Positions 25,062 to 33,730 are shown, counted from the first letter of the stretch. The stretch is DNA of 64,000 nucleotides from Sporosarcina sp. D27 (GCF_000586555.1 NZ_AZUC01000014.1:186001-250000); one strand, 5' to 3'. The notes: generated by a model from the sequence alone, not told the origin. Program-made: numbers and translations.

Positions 25062-25748
25062 TTGGAAAAATTGTTGGAGAAAGAAGAGTTTATCAAATTT
25101 GTGAAAGATGGTGACAAACTGCTCGTTGGTGGCTTTGGAATGTCTGGAACCCCATTGACTTTAATAGATGGAATCGCAGCTTCTCCATTAAAGAATCTTA
25201 CAGTTGTCAGTAATAACTTAGGTGAGCCTGGTAAGGGATTGGGGATTCTTTTAAAAGAGAAGAAATTAAGCAAAGCTATTGGGTCTTACTTTACGACAAA
25301 TCGAGATGCGGTCCAAGCATGGGTTGATGGTGAACTGGAGATTGTATTGATCCCACAAGGAACTTTAGCAGAAGCTGTACGATGTGGAGGCGCAGGCATC
25401 GGTGGCTTCTATACCAAGACAGCGGTGGGGACCAAATTAGCTGAAGGAAAAGAAGAGAAGGTGATTGATGGTGAGCGATTCATATTGGAAAAAGCAATCA
25501 AAGGAGACGTTTCTCTTATCAAGGCGCATAAAGCAGATCATTTAGGAAACTTAGTGTACGACCATACAGGGAGAAATTTCAATCCGGTAATGGCGACTGC
25601 CAGTAAAATCGTCATTGCGGAAGTGGATGAAATCGTTCAAAACGGGGACCTGTTGCCTTCGGAAATTGTAACCCCTCATGTTTATGTAGACTATATCGTA
25701 AAGAGTCATTACGTGAAGAAGGCAGGTGTTTTCGTTGAATCAGATTAA
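25062..25748 (+). CDS. 3-oxoacid CoA-transferase subunit A
   Basis: This 228-residue alpha subunit of a class I CoA-transferase (ScoA/AtoD/CatI type) carries the GGFGMSGTPLTLIDGI region near residue 22 and the GGAGIGGFYTKTAVGT motif near residue 110, both characteristic of this subunit. With the next gene it forms the heteromeric enzyme that moves CoA between acyl-CoA and a free acid such as acetoacetate or glutarate. The start is TTG with GGAAGGAG upstream. It opens an eight-gene operon of short-chain acyl-CoA enzymes. Confidence 0.88.
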   Translation: MEKLLEKEEFIKFVKDGDKLLVGGFGMSGTPLTLIDGIAASPLKNLTVVSNNLGEPGKGLGILLKEKKLSKAIGSYFTTNRDAVQAWVDGELEIVLIPQGTLAEAVRCGGAGIGGFYTKTAVGTKLAEGKEEKVIDGERFILEKAIKGDVSLIKAHKADHLGNLVYDHTGRNFNPVMATASKIVIAEVDEIVQNGDLLPSEIVTPHVYVDYIVKSHYVKKAGVFVESD

Positions 25749-26385
25749 TCGCATTAAAATTGCGAAACGTATTGTCCAAGAATTAAAACAAGGCCAAGTT
25801 GTCAATCTGGGGGTTGGGATTCCGACATTGATACCAGATTATTTAGGAGAGAAAAAACTTGTTTTGCAATCTGAGAACGGTTTGCTAGGAATGGGTCCTA
25901 CTCCATCTGCAGCCGAAGTGAATATGGATTTGATCAGTGCTAGTAAAGCGCCTATCACAATGGAAATTGGGGCTTCACTCTTTGATAGTTCAAATTCGTT
26001 TGCAATGATTAGAGGCGGTCATATTGATGTAGCGGTCCTAGGGGTATTGCAAGTCGATCAGACAGGTGAAATCGCGAATTGGGCAGTACCTGGCCAAACG
26101 ATTTTAGGTGTTGGAGGAGCTATGGATTTAGTTGCAGGAGCAAACGAAATCATTGTAGCGACTTTACATTCATCCAAAAATGGGGTACCAAAACTTGTGA
26201 AGGAACTGACATTTCCGTCGAGTGGAATACGCAAAGCAGATTTAGTTGTTTCAGAACATGCTGTTTTTAGATATGAGAATGGAACGATGAAACTCGTTGA
26301 GATCTTGTCTGATATAAGTATAGATGAACTAAAAGAAATAACTGGAGCTGAGTTTGAATACAATTCAGAGATAACGAACACCTAA
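25735..26385 (+). CDS. 3-oxoacid CoA-transferase subunit B
   Basis: This 216-residue beta subunit has RIVQELKQGQVVNLGVGIPT at the N-terminus and the catalytic Glu at residue 47 in the SENGLLG motif, where the glutamyl-CoA intermediate forms. The GAMDLVAGA motif follows near residue 130. GTG at 25726 is also in frame, but TTG at 25735 is 8 nt after the GCAGG of AAGGCAGG and yields the standard N-terminal length. It overlaps the end of subunit A by 14 bp. The acyl donor is unknown; succinyl-CoA is usual. Confidence 0.87.
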   Translation: MNQINRIKIAKRIVQELKQGQVVNLGVGIPTLIPDYLGEKKLVLQSENGLLGMGPTPSAAEVNMDLISASKAPITMEIGASLFDSSNSFAMIRGGHIDVAVLGVLQVDQTGEIANWAVPGQTILGVGGAMDLVAGANEIIVATLHSSKNGVPKLVKELTFPSSGIRKADLVVSEHAVFRYENGTMKLVEILSDISIDELKEITGAEFEYNSEITNT

Positions 26386-26395
26386 TAGGGAGACG

Positions 26396-26467
26396 ATGTT
26401 TCTGAAGAAGATTGAACGTTTATTAGACAAGCATGTTGCCAGAGGAGTAATCCTTTATCCTAAGTAA
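26396..26467 (+). CDS. possible 23-residue peptide or gene relic
   Basis: ATG at 26396 follows GGGAG closely and encodes MFLKKIERLLDKHVARGVIL plus three residues before a TAA. The sequence resembles the extreme N-terminus of serine-hydrolase/beta-lactamase-fold proteins, so it may be a residue of a lost gene rather than a functional peptide. It lies in the 132-bp gap between the CoA-transferase and the hydroxyacyl-CoA dehydrogenase genes. Confidence 0.25.
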   Translation: MFLKKIERLLDKHVARGVILYPK

Positions 26468-26517
26468 TCAACACAGAAAATAAACCAGTAACTAGTAATT
26501 ATTGAGGAGGCTGAGTA

Positions 26518-27363
26518 TTGAAGCAAATCACAATTGTCGGTTCCGGTGTCATGGGGAAAGGTATCGCTTATTCGTGCGCAGTGTCTGGATTTAAAGTGGT
26601 TTTGAATGATTTGAACGGTGAAATACTCGCTAGAGCAAAAAAAGATATCGATGAGTTACTAGATTCAAGCTTTCTTGGAGGCTTTCTAAAAGAAGAGAAC
26701 TACAAAAGTGCAAAAATGAATCTGGTCTATGAATCCAATTTAGAAGATGCAGCTAAAGAAGCAGATCTAGTTATCGAAGCTGTTCTTGAAAAAATCGAAT
26801 TGAAAATTGAAGTATTTCAGAAGCTAGATCATATTTGTAAGTCGGAAACGATTCTGGCTACTAACACCTCGACTATGAGTCCGACAGAAATTGGTGCCCA
26901 AACTTCTCGACCTGACAAAGTCGTCGCTATGCATTTTTTTAACCCAGTCCATAAAATGAAGTTGATTGAAGTGGTTAGAGGTCTCGAAACGTCCGATGAA
27001 ACAGTTGAATTAGTAAAAGGTATTGCTGAGTCACTTAGAAAAGAAGCTATTGAAGTCAACGAGTTTCCTGGTTTCGTAACTTCCAGAATGAACTGCTTAA
27101 TTGGCAATGAAGCGATGAATCTGCTGATGGAAGGTGTTGCTTCCGCTAAAGATATCGATAAGGCGATGAAGTTAGGTCTTAATCATCCAATGGGTCCATT
27201 AGAGCTTGCCGATCTTGTTGGTTTAGATACAAGACTTCGAAATATGGAATATTTATATGCAACGTTAGGTGAGAAATATCGACCGTGTCCTCTAATTGTC
27301 AACTATGTGAAAGCGGGACGCCTTGGAAAGAAAAGTGGTAAAGGATTTTACGAATATACGTAA
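26518..27363 (+). CDS. 3-hydroxyacyl-CoA (3-hydroxybutyryl-CoA) dehydrogenase
   Basis: This 281-residue NAD(P)-dependent enzyme of the Hbd/PaaH type has an N-terminal Rossmann motif ITIVGSGVMGKGIAYSCA. The catalytic His is in VAMHFFNPVHKMKLIEVV near residue 140, in the family-typical HFFNP motif. The C-terminal domain ends LGKKSGKGFYEYT. Length is typical for the stand-alone bacterial enzyme. It oxidises 3-hydroxyacyl-CoA to 3-oxoacyl-CoA, the step between the hydratase and the thiolase of this operon. The start is TTG with GAGGAGG at 26504-26510. Confidence 0.9.
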   Translation: MKQITIVGSGVMGKGIAYSCAVSGFKVVLNDLNGEILARAKKDIDELLDSSFLGGFLKEENYKSAKMNLVYESNLEDAAKEADLVIEAVLEKIELKIEVFQKLDHICKSETILATNTSTMSPTEIGAQTSRPDKVVAMHFFNPVHKMKLIEVVRGLETSDETVELVKGIAESLRKEAIEVNEFPGFVTSRMNCLIGNEAMNLLMEGVASAKDIDKAMKLGLNHPMGPLELADLVGLDTRLRNMEYLYATLGEKYRPCPLIVNYVKAGRLGKKSGKGFYEYT

Positions 27364-27376
27364 GGGAGGAAACAAA

Positions 27377-28156
27377 ATCGAAATTTACACTAACGTTGTT
27401 GTGGAAAAAGAAGAAGGCATTATGTACCTCACACTTAACCGCCCAGAAATTAGAAATGCACTAGACGCAAAAACACTATCGGAAATCGATTTAGCTTTTT
27501 CGGATGCTGAACTGGACAAGGAAGTTCGAGTAATAGTTCTCCAAGGTGCGGGTGGGAAATCATTTGCCGCTGGAGCGGATATTCAACAACTTCATGATCG
27601 GGAGGCTCTTGAAGCGCTTATCCCTGGAATGCAAGGATTGTACTCTAAAATTGAAGGCTGTTCGAAAGTGACCATTGCTGCGGTGACTGGATTTGCTCTT
27701 GGTGGTGGATGCGAATTAGCGTTAGCTTGTGATATCCGAGTAGCAACGAAACGAGCAAAATTTGGATTACCAGAGCTCAATTTAGGAATCATCCCTGGAG
27801 CAGGTGGTACGCAACGTCTTTCCAGAATCATAGGGAAAGGACGTGCACTCGATATGATTTTGACTGGGAAAATAGTTGATGGTGAGGAAGCGGAGCGGAT
27901 AGGCTTAGTTACTTATTTAACAGATGAAGACAAGTTAAATGAGACCTTGGGGAAAATTTCTTCTGACGTCATGAAAAAAGGTCCAGTAGCCGTACAACTT
28001 GTAAAAGCAGCAGTCCATAAAGGATTCGATATCGATTCTGGAACAGCGATGTGGATTGAGAAACTATCCCAGGCAGTCGCTTTTACTACTGAAGATAAGA
28101 GAGAAGGTACGCTAGCATTTCTAGAGAAAAGAACTGCGAATTTCATCAATCGATAA
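27377..28156 (+). CDS. enoyl-CoA hydratase/isomerase
   Basis: This crotonase-fold enzyme is 259 residues if begun at the ATC at 27377. The oxyanion region [10 protein letters not shown] and the [19 protein letters not shown] segment carry one catalytic Glu; the second is in [19 protein letters not shown]. Both acidic residues of classical hydratases are present. The only conventional in-frame starts are TTG 27323 and GTG 27335 (inside the preceding gene, with poor ribosome binding sites) or ATG 27422 (which would delete the first strand). GGGAGG (27364-27369) is ideally placed for 27377. The enzyme hydrates crotonyl-CoA-type substrates, feeding the dehydrogenase before it. Confidence 0.85.
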   Translation: MEIYTNVVVEKEEGIMYLTLNRPEIRNALDAKTLSEIDLAFSDAELDKEVRVIVLQGAGGKSFAAGADIQQLHDREALEALIPGMQGLYSKIEGCSKVTIAAVTGFALGGGCELALACDIRVATKRAKFGLPELNLGIIPGAGGTQRLSRIIGKGRALDMILTGKIVDGEEAERIGLVTYLTDEDKLNETLGKISSDVMKKGPVAVQLVKAAVHKGFDIDSGTAMWIEKLSQAVAFTTEDKREGTLAFLEKRTANFINR

Positions 28157-28169
28157 GGGGAGAAATGGT

Positions 28170-29330
28170 ATGGATTTCAATTTTACGGAGGACATCGATT
28201 TTTTAAGAGCAAACGTCAAAAAGTTTGTCAAAGAACAAGTTGAACCGGTTGCAATGGTGATTGAAGAAAACGATCGTATTCCAAAAAAAATTGTGGATCT
28301 GTCTAAAGAGATGGGACTCTTCAGTCTTGGAATCCCAGAGGAATATGGTGGGCTTGGACTCGATATGGTCGGTAAATGTGCAATCTATGAAGAGCTTGGA
28401 AAAACACATAATGGATTTACCACTCTGATCGGTGCTCATACAGGAATCGGGACCGTGGGAATTGTGGACCTTGGAACGGAAGAACAGAAGAAGAAATACT
28501 TGCCGAAGATGGCTACGGGAGAATGGATTGGTGCGTTTGGATTGACTGAGCCAAGTGCTGGTTCAAATGCTGCGAACTTGAAAACAACTGCTGTTAAAAA
28601 AGGCGATAAATACATCATTAACGGGTCCAAGCATTATATTACGAATGCTGTAGACGGTCATGTCTTCACTGTAATGGCGGTAACGGACAGTTCAAAGGGG
28701 GCGCGGGGAATCACTTCGTTCATCGTTGAAAAAGACACACCTGGATTCATCCTCGGGTCAGTAGAACAGAAAATGGGTTTAAGAGGTTCTCATTCTGCTG
28801 AATTGTTTTTTGACAATATGGAAGTACCCGCGGAAAACGTCTTAGGCGAAGAAGGATCCGGTTATATTAATGCTCTGAAAATCCTTGCGAATGGTCGAGC
28901 AGGTTTAGCTGCAAGAAACTTAGGATCATGTGTTAGATTGCTGGAACACTCTCTCGAATATGCGCATGAACGAGAACAATTTGGGCAAAAGATTGTCGAC
29001 ATGCAGGCGGTCCAGCATATGCTTGCTGAAATCAGTATGCAAATTGAAGTCCTTCGTTCCATGACGTATCGGGTTGCTTGGATGACGGATCAGAATAAGC
29101 GTGTAGTAAAAGAAGCAGCGATCGCTAAACTTTTTGCTTCAGAAGTGTATAACAAAGTTGCAGATCTGGCTCTACAAATCCACGGGGGTATTGGATATAT
29201 GAAAGACTATCCAATCGAACGCTATTATCGGGATGCTAGAATTACAAAAATCTATGAAGGCACTTCCGAGATTCAAAGAAACATCATAGCCAGTGAACTG
29301 AAACGTGATTATGCAAATAAGGGGCTGTAA
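28170..29330 (+). CDS. acyl-CoA dehydrogenase (short-chain type)
   Basis: This 386-residue flavoenzyme has FAD-binding [17 protein letters not shown] near residue 128, a beta-domain [12 protein letters not shown], and the C-terminal [18 protein letters not shown]. The catalytic Glu is at residue 363 in [10 protein letters not shown]. The TSEIQRN loop is that of butyryl/short-chain dehydrogenases rather than the THDxHALI loop commonly seen in decarboxylating glutaryl-CoA dehydrogenases. The specific substrate is therefore left open: butyryl-, glutaryl- or branched-chain acyl-CoA. It needs an electron-transfer flavoprotein, not encoded here. GGGGAG precedes the ATG; the next gene starts after 2 bp. 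Confidence 0.88.
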   Translation: MDFNFTEDIDFLRANVKKFVKEQVEPVAMVIEENDRIPKKIVDLSKEMGLFSLGIPEEYGGLGLDMVGKCAIYEELGKTHNGFTTLIGAHTGIGTVGIVDLGTEEQKKKYLPKMATGEWIGAFGLTEPSAGSNAANLKTTAVKKGDKYIINGSKHYITNAVDGHVFTVMAVTDSSKGARGITSFIVEKDTPGFILGSVEQKMGLRGSHSAELFFDNMEVPAENVLGEEGSGYINALKILANGRAGLAARNLGSCVRLLEHSLEYAHEREQFGQKIVDMQAVQHMLAEISMQIEVLRSMTYRVAWMTDQNKRVVKEAAIAKLFASEVYNKVADLALQIHGGIGYMKDYPIERYYRDARITKIYEGTSEIQRNIIASELKRDYANKGL

Positions 29331-29332
29331 AG

Positions 29333-30520
29333 TTGCGGGATTCTTATATTGTTGAAGCGGTAAGAACTGCGGTTGGCAGAATGGGTGGGTCACTTAAAGA
29401 CATCACAGTCGATCATTTGGCGGAAAAAGTGATTCGGGAAGTGATCGCAAGAACAAACAAAGACATTGAAGTGGATGAAGTTATTTTAGGTCAGGCTAAA
29501 CAAAGTGCTGATACGTCGAATTTAGCCCGTCTCGCTGCATTAAGAGCAGAACTACCAGTCACCGTTCCAGGATACACAGTCCATCGCCAATGTGGTTCAG
29601 GCTTACAAGCCATCAATAATGGGGACCAACAAATTCGATTAGGGTTATCAGACGTGGTGATTGCGGGTGGTGCTGAGAGTATGAGTACGGCTCCATATTA
29701 CATTCGAAAGGCGAGGTATGGTTTCGGTGCGGGGAACGGAATGATCCTAGACCCGAATACGGAGAGTCAACCTTGTTCACAGCCTGCAGAAGTATATGGG
29801 GAATTGACAATGGGGTACACGGCTGAAAATTTAGCTGAACACTATAATATTTCACGAGAGCAACAAGATGAGTTCGCGATGAGAAGTCAACTTCTTGCTG
29901 AAAAAGCAATTCAGGATGGACGTTTCAAGGACGAAATCGTTACTTTTGAAGTAAAGTCGAGGAAAAGTAGTTTCCATTTTGAGGTGGACGAACATCCAAG
30001 AAATTCGACGAAAGAGCAACTGGCAAAACTTCGAGCCGTCTTTAAAGAAGGTGGATCTGTCACTGCTGGAAATGCTAGCGGAAGAAATGATGGTGCATCT
30101 GTCATACTCATGATGTCAGAAGACAAATTGAAGGAATATGGATTACATCCGAAAGCAAAAATCATTGCACAAGCAGTGAGTGGCGTTTCTCCAGAAGTGA
30201 TGGGAATCGGACCTGTGACTTCTACACTGAAAGCGTTAGAGCAATGCGGGCTAACAATTGATGATATTGACTTGATTGAGTTAAACGAAGCATTTGCTGC
30301 TCAAGCTTTATCTGTTATTAAAGGGACTGGAATGGACATTGAAAAAGTGAATGTGAATGGTGGAGCCATAGCGCTTGGTCATCCGATTGGAGCTACAGGC
30401 GCGGTTCTTATGACAAAATTACTTCATGAAATGGCACGTAGAGATTCGAAATATGGATTGGTAACACTTTGCATCGGCGGTGGCCAGGGAATTACCACGA
30501 TTATCGAAAACTTACAATGA
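29333..30520 (+). CDS. acetyl-CoA acetyltransferase (thiolase)
   Basis: This 395-residue thiolase has the nucleophilic Cys at residue 87 in HRQCGSGLQA, the His in GGAIALGHPIGATGA and the second Cys in LCIGGGQG, so all three catalytic positions are present. It cleaves acetoacetyl-CoA (or a longer 3-oxoacyl-CoA) to acetyl-CoA and completes the beta-oxidation-like sequence of the operon. The TTG start is 8 nt after AAGGGG at the end of the preceding gene. Chain-length preference cannot be read from sequence. Confidence 0.9.
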   Translation: MRDSYIVEAVRTAVGRMGGSLKDITVDHLAEKVIREVIARTNKDIEVDEVILGQAKQSADTSNLARLAALRAELPVTVPGYTVHRQCGSGLQAINNGDQQIRLGLSDVVIAGGAESMSTAPYYIRKARYGFGAGNGMILDPNTESQPCSQPAEVYGELTMGYTAENLAEHYNISREQQDEFAMRSQLLAEKAIQDGRFKDEIVTFEVKSRKSSFHFEVDEHPRNSTKEQLAKLRAVFKEGGSVTAGNASGRNDGASVILMMSEDKLKEYGLHPKAKIIAQAVSGVSPEVMGIGPVTSTLKALEQCGLTIDDIDLIELNEAFAAQALSVIKGTGMDIEKVNVNGGAIALGHPIGATGAVLMTKLLHEMARRDSKYGLVTLCIGGGQGITTIIENLQ

Positions 30521-30541
30521 CTTGAAGAAAGGTGTTGTCCA

Positions 30542-31540
30542 TTGTCTTTGCATATCGTTCAAATATTGCCGATGTATCATCCTGATGGGGAAGAAAAGCT
30601 GAGAGAACTTGCAGAAGTGAAACAATTTCATGAGTTTGATGAGCAAGAAATCATTACGTACTTACGACAGAATTCTGTTGATGGAATTATTTTAAGAGCC
30701 CCTGCAAAAATTACCGCTGAAGTTTTAAATCACTGTGAAAATGTGATTGCCATATCAGGCGCTGGAATCGGACTTGACAATATAGACGTGGAGTATGCGA
30801 CAACTAAAGGAATAAAAGTGTTACATGCCCCGAAAATGAACAGTACCGCAACTGCAGAACATGCTGTAGCTTTACTGCTATCTGCCATGAAAGATATAAG
30901 TATGTTTCATAGAGAAATGCAAAAAGGGAATTTCTCTTTTAGGGATGGAAGATATACAACTGAACTACAGGGGAAAACTCTTGGACTGATTGGGTTCGGT
31001 TCTATTGCTCAAAAAGTGGCGGAAATAGTGAAGAACGGATTTGAAATGCATGTAGTTGCCTACGTGCGAACGATTTCAGATGCAAGACAAGAGCTTGCAG
31101 ATTCCCTAGGAGTGGAATTGACTACATCCATGGAGGATGTGTTCAGAAGAAGCGATGCAATTAGTCTCCATATCCCGCTGACCGAACAAACGAGAGAATT
31201 GATCGACAATAAATTATTCAAGGTTATGAAGCCGTCTGCCGTTCTGATTAATACTTCTCGTGGAGGTGTTTTGAATGAAGGAGATTTAGTTGAGGCTCTT
31301 AAGAATAAGACTATGCTGAGGGCAGCAGTTGATGTATTTGCAGTGGAACCGCCAGAGGGGGATCATCCGTTTTTCGGTATGGATGAAATCACGATGACCC
31401 CACACATTGGCGGAATCAGTATCGAAGCTGCAAAAAAAACATCAGTTGTGATCGCTGAAAACTTAATAAAGGCGATTCACGGTGAAGAATTATCTGTTGT
31501 AGCAAATGCTGAAAAACTTGTTAAGTTAAATAGAGGATAA
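30542..31540 (+). CDS. D-isomer-specific 2-hydroxyacid dehydrogenase
   Basis: This 332-residue member of the SerA/phosphoglycerate dehydrogenase-like family has the Rossmann motif GKTLGLIGFGSIAQKVAEIV near residue 142. The catalytic Arg is in INTSRGGVLNE near residue 240, and Glu and His are in the VEPPEGDHPFF and MTPHIGGIS segments. There is no ACT regulatory domain. It reduces a 2-oxoacid to a D-2-hydroxyacid or the reverse with NAD(H). In this operon the substrate might be 2-oxoadipate, 2-oxoglutarate or a related acid, which is guesswork. It starts at TTG, 22 bp after the thiolase gene. Confidence 0.82.
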   Translation: MSLHIVQILPMYHPDGEEKLRELAEVKQFHEFDEQEIITYLRQNSVDGIILRAPAKITAEVLNHCENVIAISGAGIGLDNIDVEYATTKGIKVLHAPKMNSTATAEHAVALLLSAMKDISMFHREMQKGNFSFRDGRYTTELQGKTLGLIGFGSIAQKVAEIVKNGFEMHVVAYVRTISDARQELADSLGVELTTSMEDVFRRSDAISLHIPLTEQTRELIDNKLFKVMKPSAVLINTSRGGVLNEGDLVEALKNKTMLRAAVDVFAVEPPEGDHPFFGMDEITMTPHIGGISIEAAKKTSVVIAENLIKAIHGEELSVVANAEKLVKLNRG

Positions 31541-31569
31541 ATCACTGATCTAGAGTACAGGAGGAAATT

Positions 31570-32652
31570 ATGAAGACATTTAAAATTGCGCTCATACCAG
31601 GAGACGGAATAGGTCCGGAAGTCGTTTCAGAGGGTGTAAAAGTATTAAAAGCGATTGAGAAATTAGATCCGTCCATTTGTTTTTCGTTCACAGAGTTTCC
31701 GTGGGGATGCGAGTATTATTTGGATCACGGCAAGATGATGGCGGACGACGGGATTGCGCAGCTTAAAGAATTCGACGCCATCTATCTGGGAGCTGTAGGG
31801 TATCCCGGTGTGCCAGACCATATTTCTTTATGGGATTTGTTGCTTAGGATTCGAAAAGAATTTGATCAGTATGTGAATCTCCGACCGATTACATTATTGA
31901 ACCCAACACTCACGCCGTTGAAAGACAAAACAGCAAAGGAAATAGACTTTCTTGTGATTCGTGAAAACAGTGAAGGTGAGTATGCAGGTGTAGGAGACTG
32001 GCTATTTAAAGGGAAAGCAGAAGAAGTCGTCTTGCAAACTGGGGTGTTTTCTCGGAAAGGGACGGAAAGGATTATTCGGTATGCATACGAAGAAGCAAAC
32101 AGGTCAAACCGGACATTGACGAGCATTAGTAAAGCGAACGCTTTGAACTATTCCATGGTGTTCTGGGATGAAGTGTTTGACGAGGTCGGAAAAGAATACC
32201 CTGATGTACAAACGTATTCGTATCTTGTGGATGCAGCTAGTCTTTACTTTGTAACGGAGCCTGAACGTTTTGAAGTGGTTGTTACATCAAATCTTTTTGG
32301 AGATATTTTAACTGACATAGGGGCAGCAATCACTGGTGGCATGGGCTTAGCGACTGGCGCAAACATCAATCCCGAACGTAGCTATCCTGCGATGTTTGAA
32401 CCTGTACACGGTTCAGCACCGGACATTTCAGGAAAAGGAATTGCTAATCCAATTGCTGCGATCTGGTCGGTTAGTCAAATGATGGACTACTTTGGAGAAG
32501 AAAAATGGGGGAAAACTATTTTATCTACAATTAAAGAGATACTATATGAAAAAGAAGCACTTACCTCAGATTTAGGTGGGGGAGCATCGACCTCACAATT
32601 AGGGAACCGGTTTGTCGAATTGCTCTCAGCAAAAGTTAGTGAAGTAGGGTAA
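31570..32652 (+). CDS. tartrate/D-malate-type decarboxylating dehydrogenase
   Basis: This 360-residue enzyme of the isocitrate/isopropylmalate dehydrogenase superfamily starts IALIPGDGIGPEVVSEGVKVL. It has the LWDLLLRIRKEFDQYVNLRP substrate loop near residue 88 and IRENSEGEYAGVG near 137. The metal site is SNLFGDILTDIGAAITGGMG near 238, followed by FEPVHGSAPDISGKG. This set matches D-malate/tartrate dehydrogenases (YcsA/TtuC/DmlA) better than LeuB. It would oxidatively decarboxylate a 2-hydroxy-dicarboxylic acid. It is the last gene of the operon (AGGAGG before the ATG) and ends at a shared terminator. Confidence 0.84.
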   Translation: MKTFKIALIPGDGIGPEVVSEGVKVLKAIEKLDPSICFSFTEFPWGCEYYLDHGKMMADDGIAQLKEFDAIYLGAVGYPGVPDHISLWDLLLRIRKEFDQYVNLRPITLLNPTLTPLKDKTAKEIDFLVIRENSEGEYAGVGDWLFKGKAEEVVLQTGVFSRKGTERIIRYAYEEANRSNRTLTSISKANALNYSMVFWDEVFDEVGKEYPDVQTYSYLVDAASLYFVTEPERFEVVVTSNLFGDILTDIGAAITGGMGLATGANINPERSYPAMFEPVHGSAPDISGKGIANPIAAIWSVSQMMDYFGEEKWGKTILSTIKEILYEKEALTSDLGGGASTSQLGNRFVELLSAKVSEVG

Positions 32653-32709
32653 CCCAAGAATATTTCACTGCTATATTAGCGGTATGATAAATCTATTGAG
32701 TGAAAATTG

Positions 32710-32754
32710 AAAGCAGCTCATTCCGATGTAACAAGCGGAATGAGCTGCTTTTAT
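32710..32754. terminator. bidirectional intrinsic terminator
   Basis: AAAGCAGCTCATTCCG (32710-32725) pairs perfectly with CGGAATGAGCTGCTTT (32736-32751), with T tracts on both sides. It lies between the convergent decarboxylating-dehydrogenase and dapA genes and should serve both. Confidence 0.88.
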
Positions 32755-32779
32755 ATGGAACACAGGAGCACTTCTAGTG

Positions 32780-33664
32780 TTAAATAAGCATCTTGTCTTG
32801 ATGATGGAGCACACGATTCAACGAATTCAATTGCATATCTGTCAAAGGCAGCATAGGTAATCGGACGCCGCCCACTGCGACTCCTTCTAAGTTCAAGGCA
32901 GCTTTCACAGGTGAGGGATTCGGAGCTGAGAACAATTCTTTCATGATCGGTAGCATACGACGGTGCAATGTCGACGCTTCACGAATACGACCGTTATTGA
33001 AATGGCCAATCATTGTTTTCATTTCAGGCCCTATGACGTGGGCAGAAACAGACACAACACCAGCTCCACCAATAGAGAGGACAGGAAGTGTCAGACCATC
33101 ATCCCCACTATAAAGCGCAAAGTTCGATGGAGTATTCTCGATGATATCCGACATCGCATCCAAGTTTCCGCTAGCCTCTTTGACAGCTACGATATTCGGA
33201 ATAGTTGCGAGTCTGATAATCGTTTCGGGACTCATATTGACCGAGCTCCGTCCTGGGATATTATATAGCATAATTGGCAGCGAAGTAGATTCTGCAATTA
33301 TTTTAAAGTGTTGGTACATTCCTTCTTGAGAAGGCTTGTTATAGTAGGGAACTACGAGCATGATGCCGTCGACACCGGCTGCTTCCGCTTGCTGTGACAG
33401 CTCGATGGACTCTCTTGTATTGTTTGATCCTGTCCCTGCAATAACGGGCACTCTTCCTGCAACCACCTGTACAGTAAACTCAAACAAATTAACCTTTTCT
33501 TTTTGTGTTAATGTCGGCGATTCTCCTGTTGTTCCTGCAACGACCAAAGCATCTGTACCATTTTCGAGTAAATGATTAACCAGATTGCGGGTAGCAACAA
33601 GATCAATTTCTCCTTGCTCATCAAATGGGGTAACCATAGCGGTAATCAGTTGTCCAAAATTCAT
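32780..33664 (-). CDS. dapA: 4-hydroxy-tetrahydrodipicolinate synthase
   Basis: This 294-residue DapA-type aldolase has the GTTGESPTL motif near residue 44, the catalytic Tyr in LYNIPGRSSVNM near 134, and the Schiff-base Lys at residue 162 in IVAVKEASGN. The C-terminal SPVKAALNLEGV and GGVRLPMLPLT segments are typical of DapA. It condenses pyruvate and aspartate semialdehyde in the first committed step of lysine/diaminopimelate synthesis. The frame extends far upstream to 33874, but that part overlaps the riboswitch; the ATG at 33664 follows AAAGGAG and gives standard length. Control by the lysine riboswitch upstream confirms a lysine-biosynthetic role. Confidence 0.93.
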   Translation of the reverse strand: MNFGQLITAMVTPFDEQGEIDLVATRNLVNHLLENGTDALVVAGTTGESPTLTQKEKVNLFEFTVQVVAGRVPVIAGTGSNNTRESIELSQQAEAAGVDGIMLVVPYYNKPSQEGMYQHFKIIAESTSLPIMLYNIPGRSSVNMSPETIIRLATIPNIVAVKEASGNLDAMSDIIENTPSNFALYSGDDGLTLPVLSIGGAGVVSVSAHVIGPEMKTMIGHFNNGRIREASTLHRRMLPIMKELFSAPNPSPVKAALNLEGVAVGGVRLPMLPLTDMQLNSLNRVLHHQDKMLI

Positions 33665-33730
33665 CTGTTCTCCATCTCCTTTTGTTTTTATCCAAAACAT
33701 AGAGGTGGAAGGCAGTGTATCCTGAAACGC

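Noticed and set aside
32780..33664. dapA paralogue as a hydroxyproline-pathway deaminase linked to the FAD oxidase operon
   Set aside because: The gene is under a lysine riboswitch, has standard DapA catalytic motifs and lies in the opposite orientation; a hydroxyproline racemase is not present.
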